Position numbers and translations under genes: made by a program. Below the pieces are notes generated by a model. That model searched no databases. It was given only the letters and a program-made list of their open reading frames with translations, and was not told the origin of the DNA. From positions 186,001-250,000 of the forward strand of contig NZ_VDFU01000003.1 in NCBI RefSeq assembly GCF_006152115.1: a DNA stretch of 64,000 nt. The letters are read 5' to 3'. This DNA is from Rubellimicrobium rubrum (GTDB lineage: Bacteria > Pseudomonadota > Alphaproteobacteria > Rhodobacterales > Rhodobacteraceae). Positions 43,017 through 53,179 of this stretch are shown piece by piece (the stretch's first letter is position 1; every line of letters starts with the position of its first letter).

Positions 43017-43832
43017 TCAACGATAAACCTGATCCTCGGTCGGGAACGCCCGCGCGCGCACGTCTTCGGCGTAGGATCTGACTGCCTCCTCGATCATGCC
43101 CCCAAGCTGGCCATAGACCTTGACGAACTTGGGCGGGCGCGGGCTCAGCCCGAGCATGTCCTCCAGCACGAGGATCTGACCGTCGCAGGCCGGCGAGGCT
43201 CCGATGCCGATGGTGGGGATGGGGCATTGCGCCGTGATCCGGGCCGCAAGCGGCTCCACCATGCCTTCCAGCACCACGGCAAAGGCGCCCGCCTCGGCCA
43301 CCACGCGGGCGTCGGTCTCGTGGGTCGGCCAGGTCTCCTCCTGACGCCCTTGCGTCTTGAACCCGCCCATGACGTGGCTCGACTGCGGGGTGAGGCCGAT
43401 ATGGGCCATGACGGGAATCCCCCGCTCGGTCAGGAAGCGGATCGTCTCGCCCATCCGCGCGCCGCCCTCGAGCTTGACCGCGCCGCAGCCCGTTTCCTTC
43501 ATGACGTGGGCGGCGTTCCGAAAGGCCATGTTCGGGCTTTCCTCGTAGCTGCCAAAGGGCATGTCGACGACCACCAACGCCCGCTTGGTGCCCCGCACGA
43601 CCGCCCGCCCATGCATGACCATGAGGTCGAGCGGCACGCCCACCGTGGTCTCCATCCCATGCATCACCATGCCAAGGGAATCGCCCACCAGGATGATCTC
43701 CGCATGGCGGTCCACGATGGCCGCCGTGTGCGCGTGATACGAGGTCAGGGACACGATGGGCGCGCCGCCCTTGCGGGCCCGGATCTGGGGGACCGTGATG
43801 CGGCGGACGGGGGCTGTGGGCTCGGTGCTCAT
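43017..43832 (-). CDS. panB: 3-methyl-2-oxobutanoate hydroxymethyltransferase
   Basis: First step of the pantothenate/CoA branch: transfers a hydroxymethyl group from 5,10-methylene-THF to ketoisovalerate. It is 271 aa, normal length. Mg-binding and active-site elements are [23 protein letters not shown] and [35 protein letters not shown] closes the TIM barrel. It overlaps panC by 4 bp, as usual for the pair. Confidence 0.97.
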   Translation of the reverse strand: MSTEPTAPVRRITVPQIRARKGGAPIVSLTSYHAHTAAIVDRHAEIILVGDSLGMVMHGMETTVGVPLDLMVMHGRAVVRGTKRALVVVDMPFGSYEESPNMAFRNAAHVMKETGCGAVKLEGGARMGETIRFLTERGIPVMAHIGLTPQSSHVMGGFKTQGRQEETWPTHETDARVVAEAGAFAVVLEGMVEPLAARITAQCPIPTIGIGASPACDGQILVLEDMLGLSPRPPKFVKVYGQLGGMIEEAVRSYAEDVRARAFPTEDQVYR

Positions 43833-44689
43833 CGCGTCTCCTGGGGTGGGTCGATCTCGCGTTGGTCGATCAGCAGGACGCCCCCGAACTCGGCCGAGAG
43901 CATGATCCCCGCGCGGCGGGTCAGATGCCGCACCACGGGACGGAAGCTTGCCGCGTCCACGATGTCGAGCCCTTTCAGGACGGCGCGGGGCTCGGAGCCG
44001 ATGACGTCGCGGATGGCTTGCATCATCGTCTCGACCGGGGCGCCCTCGGCGGCCAGCGCCTCGGCCCGATCAAGGGCGCGGCTCAGAACCGGAGCGGCGG
44101 CGCGATCCTCGGGCGAAAGGCGGACGTTGCGCGACGACATGGCCAGCCCGTCAGGCTCGCGCAGCGTCGGCACGCCCAGGATGTCCACCGGCATGTGGAG
44201 GTCGCGCACCATACGCCGGATCACGGCCAATTGCTGGTAGTCCTTTTCCCCGAAGAGCGCGACATCGGGTTGAACGATGTTGAGGAGCTTGGTCACCACC
44301 GTCGCCACGCCCCGGAAATGCCCAGGCCGCACGGCCCCGTGGTAAAGCCCCGCGAGCCGGCTCGTTTCCACGATCGTCTCGTCGCCCTCGGGATACATCG
44401 CCTCGACGGCGGGAAGGAACAGGGCTCCCACGCCGTGATCCTCAAGCAGCCGGGTGTCGGCTTCGATGGTTCGCGGATAGGCCGCCAAGTCCTTGGGGTC
44501 CCCGAACTGCGTGGGGTTCACGAAGATGGAGGCGACCACCCGGTCAGCCTGCGCTTGGGCCTGCCCTACCAAGGCCATGTGGCCCGCGTGGAGCGCGCCC
44601 ATGGTCGGCACGAGCGCCACCCGGTCCCCGGCGCGCCGCCAACCCGCGACGGTGTCGCGGATTGCCTCGACTGTGCGGCAGATCTCCAT
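43829..44689 (-). CDS. panC: Pantoate-beta-alanine ligase
   Basis: A 286-aa ATP-dependent ligase that joins pantoate and beta-alanine. The nucleotide-binding HIGH-like motif is [12 protein letters not shown], the KMSKS-like element lies in the [14 protein letters not shown] segment, and [12 protein letters not shown] is conserved. It precedes panB with an ATGA overlap. Start ATG at 44689 with a short upstream AGAGAGG. Both pan genes give the route from ketoisovalerate to pantothenate when beta-alanine is supplied. Confidence 0.97.
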   Translation of the reverse strand: MEICRTVEAIRDTVAGWRRAGDRVALVPTMGALHAGHMALVGQAQAQADRVVASIFVNPTQFGDPKDLAAYPRTIEADTRLLEDHGVGALFLPAVEAMYPEGDETIVETSRLAGLYHGAVRPGHFRGVATVVTKLLNIVQPDVALFGEKDYQQLAVIRRMVRDLHMPVDILGVPTLREPDGLAMSSRNVRLSPEDRAAAPVLSRALDRAEALAAEGAPVETMMQAIRDVIGSEPRAVLKGLDIVDAASFRPVVRHLTRRAGIMLSAEFGGVLLIDQREIDPPQETR

Positions 44690-44748
44690 GCCTCTCTCCG
44701 TCCTGCCCCTCCCGATGTGTAAGGTCGGGCCGACCGGCGGGCAAGGCG

Positions 44749-44772
44749 GGGGAGGCGGACGGCCACCTCCCC
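44749..44772 (-). terminator. Candidate terminator hairpin after alpha-carbonic anhydrase
   Basis: A 10-bp stem (one G-T pair), arms 44749-44758 and 44763-44772 with loop ACGG, 16 bp past the end of the anhydrase gene on the minus strand. It lies beside an 11-base C run. There is no T run. Confidence 0.35.
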
Positions 44773-44788
44773 CCCCCCCGTCGCTCGA

Positions 44789-45532
44789 TCAGTTGATCAG
44801 CAGCTCGCGGTCGTTCAGCGGCTGCAGCGGCCGCGCGTCGTTCGGGAACATGGCGGAGAAGGCGGCGCTCGCCTCGTCGGACACGGCCATCTTCTCGGTC
44901 GTCACGGTCCAGGTCACCGCCTCCGAGCAGGGCGGCGTGGTGAGCGAACCCTCGTAGCGGTCGAACAGCCCACCGGCCGGGAGCAGGGCGCTCGGGTCCG
45001 CGATGCCGGCCGGCGCTTCGCCTTCGTGGATCGGGGCAGCCGCAAGCACCGCATCGACTGGGCCGACAGCCCCACCGCCGGTCAGCATCACGCCGATCAC
45101 GGCCAGCGCGCCGTCGGCAGCCTTGTGGACGAAATGGACCTCCATCTCGGTGTGGGCCGCGTCCACGGCGTGCTCCGAGGGGTGGTGGAAGTGGAACTGC
45201 ACGAGGTCATAGGTCTTGCCGGCGATCTCGATCTGGCCAGCGGCTCCGCCATGGGCGGGCGCGGCCTGAACCGTGTGGCCGTTGTTGATCGCGGTCCAGT
45301 CGGTGTCCGAGGCCCAGACGGGGGCGCTCGCAGCCACGTCGCCATGCATGGCGCCGCTCAGGTCGATGGGGGACTGGTGGGCTCCCTTGGCGCACAGCGC
45401 GTTCGCGGGATCGAGCGCCGCCCAGGCGTCGGGACCGGCATCGCCGTCATAGGCCCAATGCGCACCCTCGGCCCAGAGGGCCTGCGGCGCGAGAAGGAAA
45501 GCCAGGGCGGCGGCAGAATGGGCAAGTTTCAG
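44789..45532 (-). CDS. Periplasmic alpha-carbonic anhydrase, apparent CTG start
   Basis: A 247-aa alpha-class enzyme that hydrates CO2. Zinc ligands are H114 and H116 (FHFHHPSEH) and H133 (EMEVHFVH), with HQSPIDL and SLTTPPCSE flanking. The reading frame has no ATG, GTG or TTG between an in-frame TGA and residue 62, yet a good signal peptide (KLAHSAAALAFLLAPQALWA) starts at CTG-AAA with CGGAG nine bases before. I therefore take CTG (45532) as the start. A start at ATG 45349 would remove the signal peptide and part of the core. An upstream frameshift is the alternative. Confidence 0.8.
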   Translation of the reverse strand: MKLAHSAAALAFLLAPQALWAEGAHWAYDGDAGPDAWAALDPANALCAKGAHQSPIDLSGAMHGDVAASAPVWASDTDWTAINNGHTVQAAPAHGGAAGQIEIAGKTYDLVQFHFHHPSEHAVDAAHTEMEVHFVHKAADGALAVIGVMLTGGGAVGPVDAVLAAAPIHEGEAPAGIADPSALLPAGGLFDRYEGSLTTPPCSEAVTWTVTTEKMAVSDEASAAFSAMFPNDARPLQPLNDRELLIN

Positions 45533-45609
45533 GCTGTCGGTCTCCGAGGTTCAATAACGGCACCTCTCCGACGCGGATCTCTAACGATTCCTTGATGGAT
45601 CGATTTAGC

Positions 45610-45625
45610 GTCGGTTTCGACCGAC
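45610..45625. repeat. TTCG-loop inverted repeat
   Basis: GTCGGT-TTCG-ACCGAC is a perfect 6-bp stem with a TTCG loop, between the divergent anhydrase and dehydrogenase genes. It may form a stable RNA hairpin in the dehydrogenase leader or mark an operator. Nothing else stands out in the 166-bp intergenic region. Confidence 0.35.
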
Positions 45626-45698
45626 AAGGGGTCGGCCCCCTCTCGCGCTCGACGGCGGGTTAAGCCAGATTGCGCGCGGCTAACGCACGAGGGATCCG

Positions 45699-48206
45699 AT
45701 GGGCGTGTTGAAGACGGAAGTGAAGGCGCTCGTCGTCGGTGGCGGCGCGGTAGGAACCGGCATCGCCTACCACTTGGCCAAGCGCGGCTGGGACACCATG
45801 CTGCTTGAACGGGACGAGCTGACCTCGGGCTCCACCTGGCACGCGGCGGGCCTGCTGCCCTTGTTCAACATGGGCTACGCCACCACCCACATCCACAAGT
45901 ACTCCGTGGACTTCTACAAGTCGCTCGAGGCCGAAACCGGCCTTGATGCGGGCTTCTTTGTCGTGGGCAACCTGCGGATGGCTCAGACCGATGCGCGCAT
46001 GGACGAATACATGCTCTACTCCACCACCGCCGAAACTGCGGGCGTGGAGCATCACTTCCTGTCCCCCAAGGAGATCGCCGATCGCTGGCCCCTCGTGCGG
46101 ACCGAGGACTTGAAGGGCGCGCTGTTCCACCCGCAGGACGGCTACATCAACCCCGCCGACGTCACGATGGCCATGGCCAAGGGCGCCCGCCAGCGCGGCG
46201 TCACCATCGAACGCAAGTGGCAGGTGGACGGCTATCACTGGGCGGGCGACCACTGGCAGGTGCAGGTGACCCGCATGGAGGATCGCGGCGGCAACCTTAT
46301 CGCCACCGACGACCGCGAGGTCATCCGGGCCGAGCATGTCGTCACCGCCACCGGCAACCACGCCCAACGCACCGCCCGCCTCCTCGGGCTCCGCATCCCC
46401 GCAATCCCGGTCGAACACCAGTACATCGTGACCGAGCAGGACCCCGCGCTGGTCCAGTGGCGCTCCACCAACCCGCAGCACCCGGTCCTGCGCGACGCCG
46501 ACGCCAAGTGGTACGTCCGCGAGGAGCGGGGCGGCTGGATCCTTGGGCCCTACGAGCGCAACGCGCCCGCCCGCTTCGAATATGAGGTGCCCGCCGGCTT
46601 CCGCGCCGATCTTTTCCCGCTCGACCTCGACCGGATCGAGGCGGAATACATGTCGATGATCCACCGGCTTCCGTCCTCGGAAACCGTGGGCCTCAAGGAC
46701 GACTACAACGGCCCGATCTGCTACACGCCCGACGGCAACCCGCTTGTCGGCCCCGCGCCGGGCCTGCGCAACATGTGGCTGGCCGAGGGCTTCTCCTTCG
46801 GGATCACCGCCGCCGGGGGGACCGGCCACTACCTCGCGCAGATGATGGTGGACGGCGAGGCCGAGATCGACATGGCCTCGCTCGACCCCAAGCGGTTCGG
46901 CGGCTGGATGACGACCGAATACGCGGCCCGCAAGAACGAGGAAGCCTACGAGAACGTCTTCATCCTCCACCACCCCGACGAGGAGCGGCCCGCCTGCCGC
47001 CCGCTTCGCACTTCGCCCGCTTATGACCGGCAAAAGATGCGGGGGGCGCAGTTCGGCCAGGTGAACGGCTGGGAGCGTCCGACCTACTTCGGCCCCCTGG
47101 ACGCGCCCGAGGGTTTCGACCACGACACCCGCAGCTTCCGGCGCGGCGGCTGGTGGCAGTACGCCGTCAGCGAGGCGCAGGCGATCCGCGAAAAGGTCGG
47201 CCTGATCGACGCGACCGCCTTCGCCAAGCACCGGGTCAAGGGGCCGGGCGCGACCGCCTTCCTCGACTGGTTCACCACCAACAAGCTGCCCAAGGTCGGC
47301 CGCATCAACCTGACCTACGCGCTGACCGACGCGGGCACCACGCGGACCGAATACACCATCGTCCGTCTGGCCGAGAACGACTACTACCTCGTCTCCGCCG
47401 GCGCCTGGTCGGATTACGACGGCGACTTCCTCCGCAAATCCGTGGAGGACATGGAGCCCACCTTTGGCCGCATCGAGGTGCAGGACGTCACGACCCAGTG
47501 GGGCGTCTTCGCCCTCGCCGGCCCCAACTCCCGCGCGCTGCTGAACGCGGTCATCAAGGATGGCGACCCCGCCACCGCCTTGTCGAACAAGCGTTTCCCC
47601 TGGCTGTCGTCCCGGCGGATCGAGCTTGGCATGGTCCCCGTCCAGGCGATCCGTGTGGCCTACACCGGCGAGCTGGGCTGGGAACTGCACCACCCGATCG
47701 AGATGCAGAACCACCTGTTCGACCTGCTGATGAAGGCCGGGGAGGCGCATGGCCTGACCCTCGTGGGCGCGCGCGCCCAGAACTGGCTCCGTCAGGAGAA
47801 GAGCTACCGCGCATTCGGCAACGAACTCGGCCGCGACGCGACGCCGCTCGAAGCCGACCTGCCGCGCTTCGTGGACATGACCAAGGACTTCCGGGGCAAG
47901 GATGCCATGCAGGCGCTGGGCATCCGCTCCAAGTGCGTCACGGTCCTGATCGACGGCCCTGCCGACGCCGACCCCTGGGGCCGCGAGGCGCTGTACGCGG
48001 AGGACGGCACCAAGGTCGGACGCCTCACCTCGGGTGGCTACTCGGTGGCCTTCGGCCAGTCGATCGGCATGGGCTACATCCGCCCGGACCTCGCCGTACC
48101 GGGCACACGCCTCAAGGTCCGCATGTTCCGCGAGCTCTTCGACGCCGTGGTGACCGAGGACAGCCCCTACGATCCCCAGAACGCCCGCATCCGCCAGGAC
48201 GGCTGA
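45699..48206 (+). CDS. FAD-dependent dehydrogenase with GcvT domain (dimethylglycine/sarcosine type)
   Basis: An 835-aa enzyme. The N-terminal FAD fold (VVGGGAVGTGIAYHLAKRGW) and STWHAAGLLP, with H48 at the site of covalent flavin attachment in the family, identify the DMGDH/sarcosine dehydrogenase group; the C-terminal half (LTYALTDAGTTRTEYT, GELGWELHHPIEMQ, GRLTSGGYS) is GcvT-like and binds folate. It probably demethylates glycine betaine breakdown products. The precise substrate is not fixed. glyA lies further along but is not in the same operon. Confidence 0.9.
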   Translation: MGVLKTEVKALVVGGGAVGTGIAYHLAKRGWDTMLLERDELTSGSTWHAAGLLPLFNMGYATTHIHKYSVDFYKSLEAETGLDAGFFVVGNLRMAQTDARMDEYMLYSTTAETAGVEHHFLSPKEIADRWPLVRTEDLKGALFHPQDGYINPADVTMAMAKGARQRGVTIERKWQVDGYHWAGDHWQVQVTRMEDRGGNLIATDDREVIRAEHVVTATGNHAQRTARLLGLRIPAIPVEHQYIVTEQDPALVQWRSTNPQHPVLRDADAKWYVREERGGWILGPYERNAPARFEYEVPAGFRADLFPLDLDRIEAEYMSMIHRLPSSETVGLKDDYNGPICYTPDGNPLVGPAPGLRNMWLAEGFSFGITAAGGTGHYLAQMMVDGEAEIDMASLDPKRFGGWMTTEYAARKNEEAYENVFILHHPDEERPACRPLRTSPAYDRQKMRGAQFGQVNGWERPTYFGPLDAPEGFDHDTRSFRRGGWWQYAVSEAQAIREKVGLIDATAFAKHRVKGPGATAFLDWFTTNKLPKVGRINLTYALTDAGTTRTEYTIVRLAENDYYLVSAGAWSDYDGDFLRKSVEDMEPTFGRIEVQDVTTQWGVFALAGPNSRALLNAVIKDGDPATALSNKRFPWLSSRRIELGMVPVQAIRVAYTGELGWELHHPIEMQNHLFDLLMKAGEAHGLTLVGARAQNWLRQEKSYRAFGNELGRDATPLEADLPRFVDMTKDFRGKDAMQALGIRSKCVTVLIDGPADADPWGREALYAEDGTKVGRLTSGGYSVAFGQSIGMGYIRPDLAVPGTRLKVRMFRELFDAVVTEDSPYDPQNARIRQDG

Positions 48207-48310
48207 GCCATGGTGGGCGGGCTTCGGCCTGCCCGTGCCATGCCGGGTGTTTTCCCTGGGCGGCGCGGCTAGTGTTCCGGCCAATGCCACGCCGCCCGAA
48301 GGAGAACCTG

Positions 48311-49069
48311 ATGTCACGCCTCGCTCTCGCCTCCGTTGCCGCGCTTCTGCCGCTGCAAGCCCTGGCCCAGGAGGCGGGCAACCGCTTCGCCTTCTCCCTT
48401 CGCGCCGGTTTGGAGGCGCGGCCGGGCTACTTCGGCTCGGACGAAGTGGCGGCCAGTCCCGACCTCGCCTTTTCCCTCGACAGCCTGAGTCTCGGGCCCC
48501 TGTCCTTCGGCGACCCCGATTCCCCTGCCGTGCAGGAGGGGTTCGGCCTGCGCGGCTCCTTCCGCTACCTGCCCGAGCGGAGCGCCGACGACTACGAGGA
48601 GCTGGCCGGGTTGAACGACGTGGACGGGGCCTTTGAGCTTGGCGCCGGCCTGTCCTATGCCCAGCCCTGGTGGGAGGCCTTCGCGGTGGTCCGCTATGGC
48701 GTGACGGGCCATGAATCCCTGGTGGCCGACCTCGGCATGGACCTGATCGCCCGCCCGTCGGACCGCCTTTCGCTGCGCCTGGGCCCCCGGGCGTTCATCG
48801 GCTCGGACGATTTCGCGCAGACCTATTTCGGCGTCACCGGAGCCGAGGCCGCGACCAGCGCCTTTTCCGCCTTCGATGCGGAGGGCGGCATCCTGTCGGC
48901 CGGGCTCGAGGCCAGCGTCGAATATCGTCTCTCGGACCCTTGGGGTATCGAAGCCGGGCTGCGGCTCGACCGCCTGCGCAACGACGCCGCCGCGAGCCCG
49001 ATCACGACCGAGGACAACCAGCTTTCGGCCTTCGTGGGCGTTACCCGGCGCTTCGATCTGCGGTTCTGA
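48311..49069 (+). CDS. MipA/OmpV-family outer-membrane protein
   Basis: A 252-aa beta-barrel protein. The signal peptide ends at LQALAQ; alternating hydrophobic strands follow, with FSLRAGLEARPGYFGSDE at the start and FVGVTRRFDLRF at the end. The terminal Phe is typical of barrels. The start ATG has AAGGAGA close by. The family includes scaffolding proteins and porin-like proteins; the role here is unknown. It lies 104 bp after the dehydrogenase. Confidence 0.85.
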   Translation: MSRLALASVAALLPLQALAQEAGNRFAFSLRAGLEARPGYFGSDEVAASPDLAFSLDSLSLGPLSFGDPDSPAVQEGFGLRGSFRYLPERSADDYEELAGLNDVDGAFELGAGLSYAQPWWEAFAVVRYGVTGHESLVADLGMDLIARPSDRLSLRLGPRAFIGSDDFAQTYFGVTGAEAATSAFSAFDAEGGILSAGLEASVEYRLSDPWGIEAGLRLDRLRNDAAASPITTEDNQLSAFVGVTRRFDLRF

Positions 49070-49112
49070 CCCGGATGGGACGCGAGGCGCGCCCCACCCA
49101 TGGCCAGATGGT

Positions 49113-49442
49113 TCAGCCTGCCTTGGCAAGGTAGGGGATCGACCCCGCCAGATCGGTGTCGTCGATGACGTAGAAGTTGCTCACGCTGCCAGCCTGCCGC
49201 GCCTGCACGAAGGGCGCATAGTCGGGGTCGTTGGCGAAGGCTTCGGCGGCATCGGCGGACGGGAACTCGATCAGGGCGACCAGGGTGACATCCGGCCGCT
49301 CGCCTTCGAGTACCCGGACGTTGCCGCTGCGGGACAGGTACCGCCCTCCGTGCCGGGCGGCGATGTCATGCACCCGTGCGGCGTAGTCCGGAATCCATGA
49401 GTCGTCGGTGACCTTCACTTGGGCGATCAGGTATGCGGGCAT
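49113..49442 (-). CDS. DUF1330 family protein
   Basis: A 109-aa ferredoxin-like fold protein. MPAYLIAQVKVTDDSWIPDYAARV and VTLVALIEFPSADAAEAFANDPDY are the DUF1330 pattern, typical of small dimeric alpha-beta barrels. Function is unknown. It is a single gene convergent with the OmpV-like gene, separated from pyrG (same strand, upstream in transcription) by 154 bp. Confidence 0.9.
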   Translation of the reverse strand: MPAYLIAQVKVTDDSWIPDYAARVHDIAARHGGRYLSRSGNVRVLEGERPDVTLVALIEFPSADAAEAFANDPDYAPFVQARQAGSVSNFYVIDDTDLAGSIPYLAKAG

Positions 49443-49596
49443 TGTGGTCCTCCCTTGCAGTTCCGTTGGCTGATAGGCGGCGACCCCTTCAGGGGGTCAC
49501 CGTCCGATCACGCCACGGATAGCAGGCGAAGGCCCGTCGATCACTCGCCGAATGGGCAGGCCCCGCAATGACTCGGGCCGCGGCCCGGCGACAGGC

Positions 49597-51240
49597 TCAG
49601 ACCAGCCGCGCCGACCCCACCGCCGCCTTCACGAACCCCGCGAAAAGCGGATGCGGCTGGAAGGGCTTGGACTTCAGCTCGGGGTGGAACTGCACGCCGA
49701 TGAACCAGGGATGCCCCGACCATTCCACGATCTCGGGCAGGCGGCCATCCGGGCTCATGCCCGTGAAGCAAAGCCCGCACTCCTCCAGCTTCTCGCGGAA
49801 GGCGGTGTCCACCTCGTAGCGGTGGCGGTGCCGCTCCTCGATCTCGTGTGCGCCGTAGACGTCCGACACCAGCGACCCCGGCTTCAGTTGCGCCGTATAG
49901 GCCCCAAGGCGCATGGTGCCGCCCTTGTCGTCGGTGACCTTGCGCTCGACCACATGGTTGCCCTGCACCCATTCGCGCAGGTGGTATACCACGGGCGTAA
50001 AGCGCTTGTGCCCCGCCTCGTGGTCGAACTCCTCCGATCCGGCGTTCTCGACCTTGGCCACGTTGCGCGACGCCTCGATCACGGCCAACTGCATCCCCAG
50101 GCAGATGCCCAGATAGGGGATGTGATGCTCGCGCGCGTATTTCGCGGCGGCGATCATCCCTTCGGTCCCGCGCTCGCCGAAACCCCCGGGCACGAGGATC
50201 GCGTCGAAGTCCTCCAGATACGGGGCAGGGTCCTCGCGCTCGAACAGCTCGCTCGACACCCACTCGGCCTTGACGCGCACGCGGTTGGCCATGCCGCCAT
50301 GAGTCAGCGCCTCGGCGATGGATTTGTACGCGTCTTCAAGCTGCGTGTACTTGCCGACGACCGCGACCTTCACCTCGCCCTCGGGGTTCTCGAGCCGGTC
50401 CATGACGTCGAGCCACCGCGCGAGGTTCGGCTTGGGCGCGGGCGAGATGCCAAAGGCGTCCAGAACGGCCTGGTCCAACCCTTCCTTGTGATAGGCCAGC
50501 GGCGCCTCGTAGATGGACTTGAGGTCATAGGCGGCGATCACCGCTTCTTTCCGGACGTTGCAGAACAGCGCGATCTTTTCGCGCTCCCGCTCGGGGATCG
50601 GATGCTCGGACCGGCACACGAGCACATCGGGGGCAAGGCCGATGGACTGCAGCTCCTTGACCGAATGCTGCGTGGGCTTGGTCTTCAGCTCCCCCGAGGC
50701 CGCCAGATAAGGCAGAAGCGTCAGGTGCATCAGGATGCACTGGCCACGCGGGCGTTCATGCGTGAACTGGCGGATGGCCTCAAAGAAGGGCAGACCCTCG
50801 ATGTCACCCACCGTGCCGCCGATCTCGCACAGCATGAAGTCGACCTCGTCCTCGCCCACGGCAAGGAAGTCCTTGATCTCGTTGGTGACGTGCGGGATCA
50901 CCTGGATCGTCTTGCCCAGATAGTCGCCCCGCCGCTCCTTCTCCAGCACGGTCGAATAGATCCGCCCCGAGGACACCGAATCCGTCCGCCGCGCCGCGAC
51001 GCCCGTGAACCGCTCGTAGTGCCCCAGATCGAGGTCGGTCTCGGCCCCGTCGTCGGTCACGAAGACTTCGCCATGCTCGAAGGGCGACATCGTCCCGGGA
51101 TCGACGTTCAGGTAGGGATCAAGCTTCCGGAGCCGCACCGTATAGCCGCGCGCCTGCAGGAGAGCGCCCAGCGCGGCCGAAGCCAGACCCTTGCCCAGGG
51201 ACGAAACCACGCCGCCGGTGATGAAGATGTAGCGCGCCAT
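49597..51240 (-). CDS. pyrG: CTP synthase
   Basis: A 547-aa enzyme that aminates UTP to CTP using glutamine. Synthase domain: [31 protein letters not shown]; amidotransferase domain: Cys in [12 protein letters not shown], His/Glu in [13 protein letters not shown]. The start at [10 protein letters not shown] was chosen; an ATG seven codons earlier does not match the family. Downstream of secG on the same strand (121 bp between them). Confidence 0.98.
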   Translation of the reverse strand: MARYIFITGGVVSSLGKGLASAALGALLQARGYTVRLRKLDPYLNVDPGTMSPFEHGEVFVTDDGAETDLDLGHYERFTGVAARRTDSVSSGRIYSTVLEKERRGDYLGKTIQVIPHVTNEIKDFLAVGEDEVDFMLCEIGGTVGDIEGLPFFEAIRQFTHERPRGQCILMHLTLLPYLAASGELKTKPTQHSVKELQSIGLAPDVLVCRSEHPIPEREREKIALFCNVRKEAVIAAYDLKSIYEAPLAYHKEGLDQAVLDAFGISPAPKPNLARWLDVMDRLENPEGEVKVAVVGKYTQLEDAYKSIAEALTHGGMANRVRVKAEWVSSELFEREDPAPYLEDFDAILVPGGFGERGTEGMIAAAKYAREHHIPYLGICLGMQLAVIEASRNVAKVENAGSEEFDHEAGHKRFTPVVYHLREWVQGNHVVERKVTDDKGGTMRLGAYTAQLKPGSLVSDVYGAHEIEERHRHRYEVDTAFREKLEECGLCFTGMSPDGRLPEIVEWSGHPWFIGVQFHPELKSKPFQPHPLFAGFVKAAVGSARLV

Positions 51241-51275
51241 CAAGGCCCCCGTGGTGTGCAAAAGGAATCAGGATC

Positions 51276-51295
51276 GGCGCGCCCTGGGACGCGCC
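51276..51295 (-). terminator. Candidate terminator hairpin between secG and pyrG
   Basis: GGCGCG-CCCTGGGA-CGCGCC is a 6-bp perfect stem (51276-51295); on the minus strand it is followed within about 20 bases by a T-rich stretch (GATTCCTTTT). A second small hairpin GGGG-TTT-CCCC lies at 51301-51311. Either could end secG transcription before pyrG. Confidence 0.4.
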
Positions 51296-51360
51296 GCCAC
51301 GGGGTTTCCCCTTAATCGGAAGCGCCCCGCCTGCGCAACCGGCGAACGCTCGACGTAGCG

Positions 51361-51750
51361 TCAGTCGCCTGCGGGAACCAGCGGCGCGTCCTGCGGCGCG
51401 GCCGTACCCGCATCAGTCCCGGCCGGCGGAGGCAGAAGGCTGCCGCCACCCAGGTCGGGCAACGTGGGGGCCTCGTCCTCGGCGGCATCGGCGCCGCCCG
51501 CGTTGATCTGGTCCACGACCGAGGAACTGGCCGACTTCTCGGCCGCAATGATGGTCAGGATGACCGAGGTCACCATGAAGGCCCCGCCGATGAGCCAGGT
51601 CGCCCGGCCCAGCGCGGTGGCCTGTGCGCGGCCGGTCATCGCGCCGCCTCCGCCCATGCCCAGCCCGCCGCCTTCGGAGCGCTGGAGAAGCACCACCCCG
51701 ATCAGCGCGACGGCGAGGATCAGGAGGATCACGAGGGCGACGTTTTCCAT
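51361..51750 (-). CDS. secG: Preprotein translocase subunit SecG
   Basis: A 129-aa membrane protein. TM1 (VALVILLILAVALIGVVLL) and TM2 (RATWLIGGAFMVTSVILTIIAA) enclose the conserved QRSEGGGLGMGGGG loop, as in SecG. The acidic and Pro-rich C-terminus (residues 85-129) extends beyond the E. coli protein but is common in alphaproteobacteria. It supports SecYE. It is transcribed toward pyrG. Confidence 0.94.
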   Translation of the reverse strand: MENVALVILLILAVALIGVVLLQRSEGGGLGMGGGGAMTGRAQATALGRATWLIGGAFMVTSVILTIIAAEKSASSSVVDQINAGGADAAEDEAPTLPDLGGGSLLPPPAGTDAGTAAPQDAPLVPAGD

Positions 51751-51885
51751 GGAGCTTTTCCCAAGGGGCGGAACGGGGCGCTTCTAAAGGGACTCTCCGG
51801 GGCCTGCAAGCCTGTCCTCCGCACGGCTTCCCCCCTGGTCACGGCACCGCTATAGGGGGCGCGGTTTGCATGAAGGGGAACGGAC

Positions 51886-53175
51886 ATGGCCAACGTCGTC
51901 GTCGTGGGCGCGCAATGGGGCGACGAAGGAAAGGGCAAGATCGTCGACTGGCTCTCCGAGCGGGCCGACATCGTCGCCCGGTTCCAGGGCGGCCACAACG
52001 CGGGCCACACGCTCGTCGTCGGCGGCCAGGTCTACAAGCTTTCGCTCCTCCCGTCCGGGATCGTGCGCGGCAAGCTGTCGGTGATCGGCAACGGCGTGGT
52101 GCTCGACCCCTGGGCGCTGCTGGAGGAGATCGCCCGCCTCGAAGGGCAGGGCGTCCGCATCACCCCCGACAACCTCATGATCGCCGAGAACACGCCCCTG
52201 ATCCTGCCGCTTCACGGGGAACTGGACCGCGCCCGCGAAAGCAGCACGGCGGTCGCCAAGATCGGCACTACCGGGCGCGGTATCGGCCCCGCCTACGAGG
52301 ACAAGGTCGGTCGCCGCTCGATCCGCGTGGCCGACCTGTTCGACCCCGCGACGGTCGTCCAGCGCATCGAGCGGCTGCTTACCCACCACAACGCGCTGCG
52401 CCGTGGCCTGGGCCTGCCCGAGGTGGACGGCGAGGCGCTGCGCGCCCAGCTCCAGGAAATCGCGCCGAAGCTCCGCCCCTATGCCGCGCCCGTCTGGAAG
52501 CTCCTCAACGAGGCGCGCCGCGCCGGCAAGCGCATCCTGTTCGAAGGCGCGCAAGGCTCGCTCCTCGACGTGGATTTCGGCACCTATCCCTTCGTGACCT
52601 CCTCCACGACGCTGGCCGGGCAGGCCGCGACCGGGACCGGCGTCGGCCCGTCTGCGGTGGGATTCGTGCTGGGCATCGTCAAGGCCTACACCACCCGTGT
52701 GGGCGAGGGTCCCTTCGCCGCCGAACTGCACGACGACATCGGAGAGCATCTGCGCACCGTCGGCCACGAGCGCGGCACCGTCACGGGCCGCAACCGCCGC
52801 TGCGGCTGGTTCGACGCCGTGCTCGTGCGCCAGACTTGCGCCCTGTCGGGCGTGAACGGCATCGCGCTGACCAAGATGGACGTGCTGGACGGCCTGCCCG
52901 AGCTCAAGATCTGCGTGGCCTACGACCTGGATGGCGAACGGCTGGACCACCTGCCCACCGCCGCCGACGCCCAGGCCCGCTGCAAGCCCATCTACGAGAC
53001 CGTCGAGGGCTGGACCGGGTCCACCGCCGGCGCGCGGTCCTGGGCCGAGCTTCCCGCCCAGGCCATCAAGTATGTCCGCCGCATCGAGGAACTGATCCAG
53101 TGCCCCGTCGCGTTGGTCTCCACGAGCCCCGAGCGCGAGGACACCATCCTCGTGACCGACCCCTTCTCGGATTGA
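51886..53175 (+). CDS. purA: Adenylosuccinate synthetase
   Basis: A 429-aa GTP-dependent enzyme that joins IMP and aspartate in AMP synthesis. The nucleotide loop GDEGKGK is at 12-18 with GGHNAGHT after it; [17 protein letters not shown] and [17 protein letters not shown] are present, and [14 protein letters not shown] near the end. Start ATG with GGGGAACGG just upstream. It is followed 4 bp later by DUF2842. Confidence 0.98.
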   Translation: MANVVVVGAQWGDEGKGKIVDWLSERADIVARFQGGHNAGHTLVVGGQVYKLSLLPSGIVRGKLSVIGNGVVLDPWALLEEIARLEGQGVRITPDNLMIAENTPLILPLHGELDRARESSTAVAKIGTTGRGIGPAYEDKVGRRSIRVADLFDPATVVQRIERLLTHHNALRRGLGLPEVDGEALRAQLQEIAPKLRPYAAPVWKLLNEARRAGKRILFEGAQGSLLDVDFGTYPFVTSSTTLAGQAATGTGVGPSAVGFVLGIVKAYTTRVGEGPFAAELHDDIGEHLRTVGHERGTVTGRNRRCGWFDAVLVRQTCALSGVNGIALTKMDVLDGLPELKICVAYDLDGERLDHLPTAADAQARCKPIYETVEGWTGSTAGARSWAELPAQAIKYVRRIEELIQCPVALVSTSPEREDTILVTDPFSD

Positions 53176-53179
53176 CAGC

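Noticed and set aside
45660-48317. 885-codon open frame opposite the DMGDH/GcvT-type gene
   Set aside because: Arises from third-position GC bias; Gly/Val/His-rich without any domain, while the forward frame is a full enzyme.
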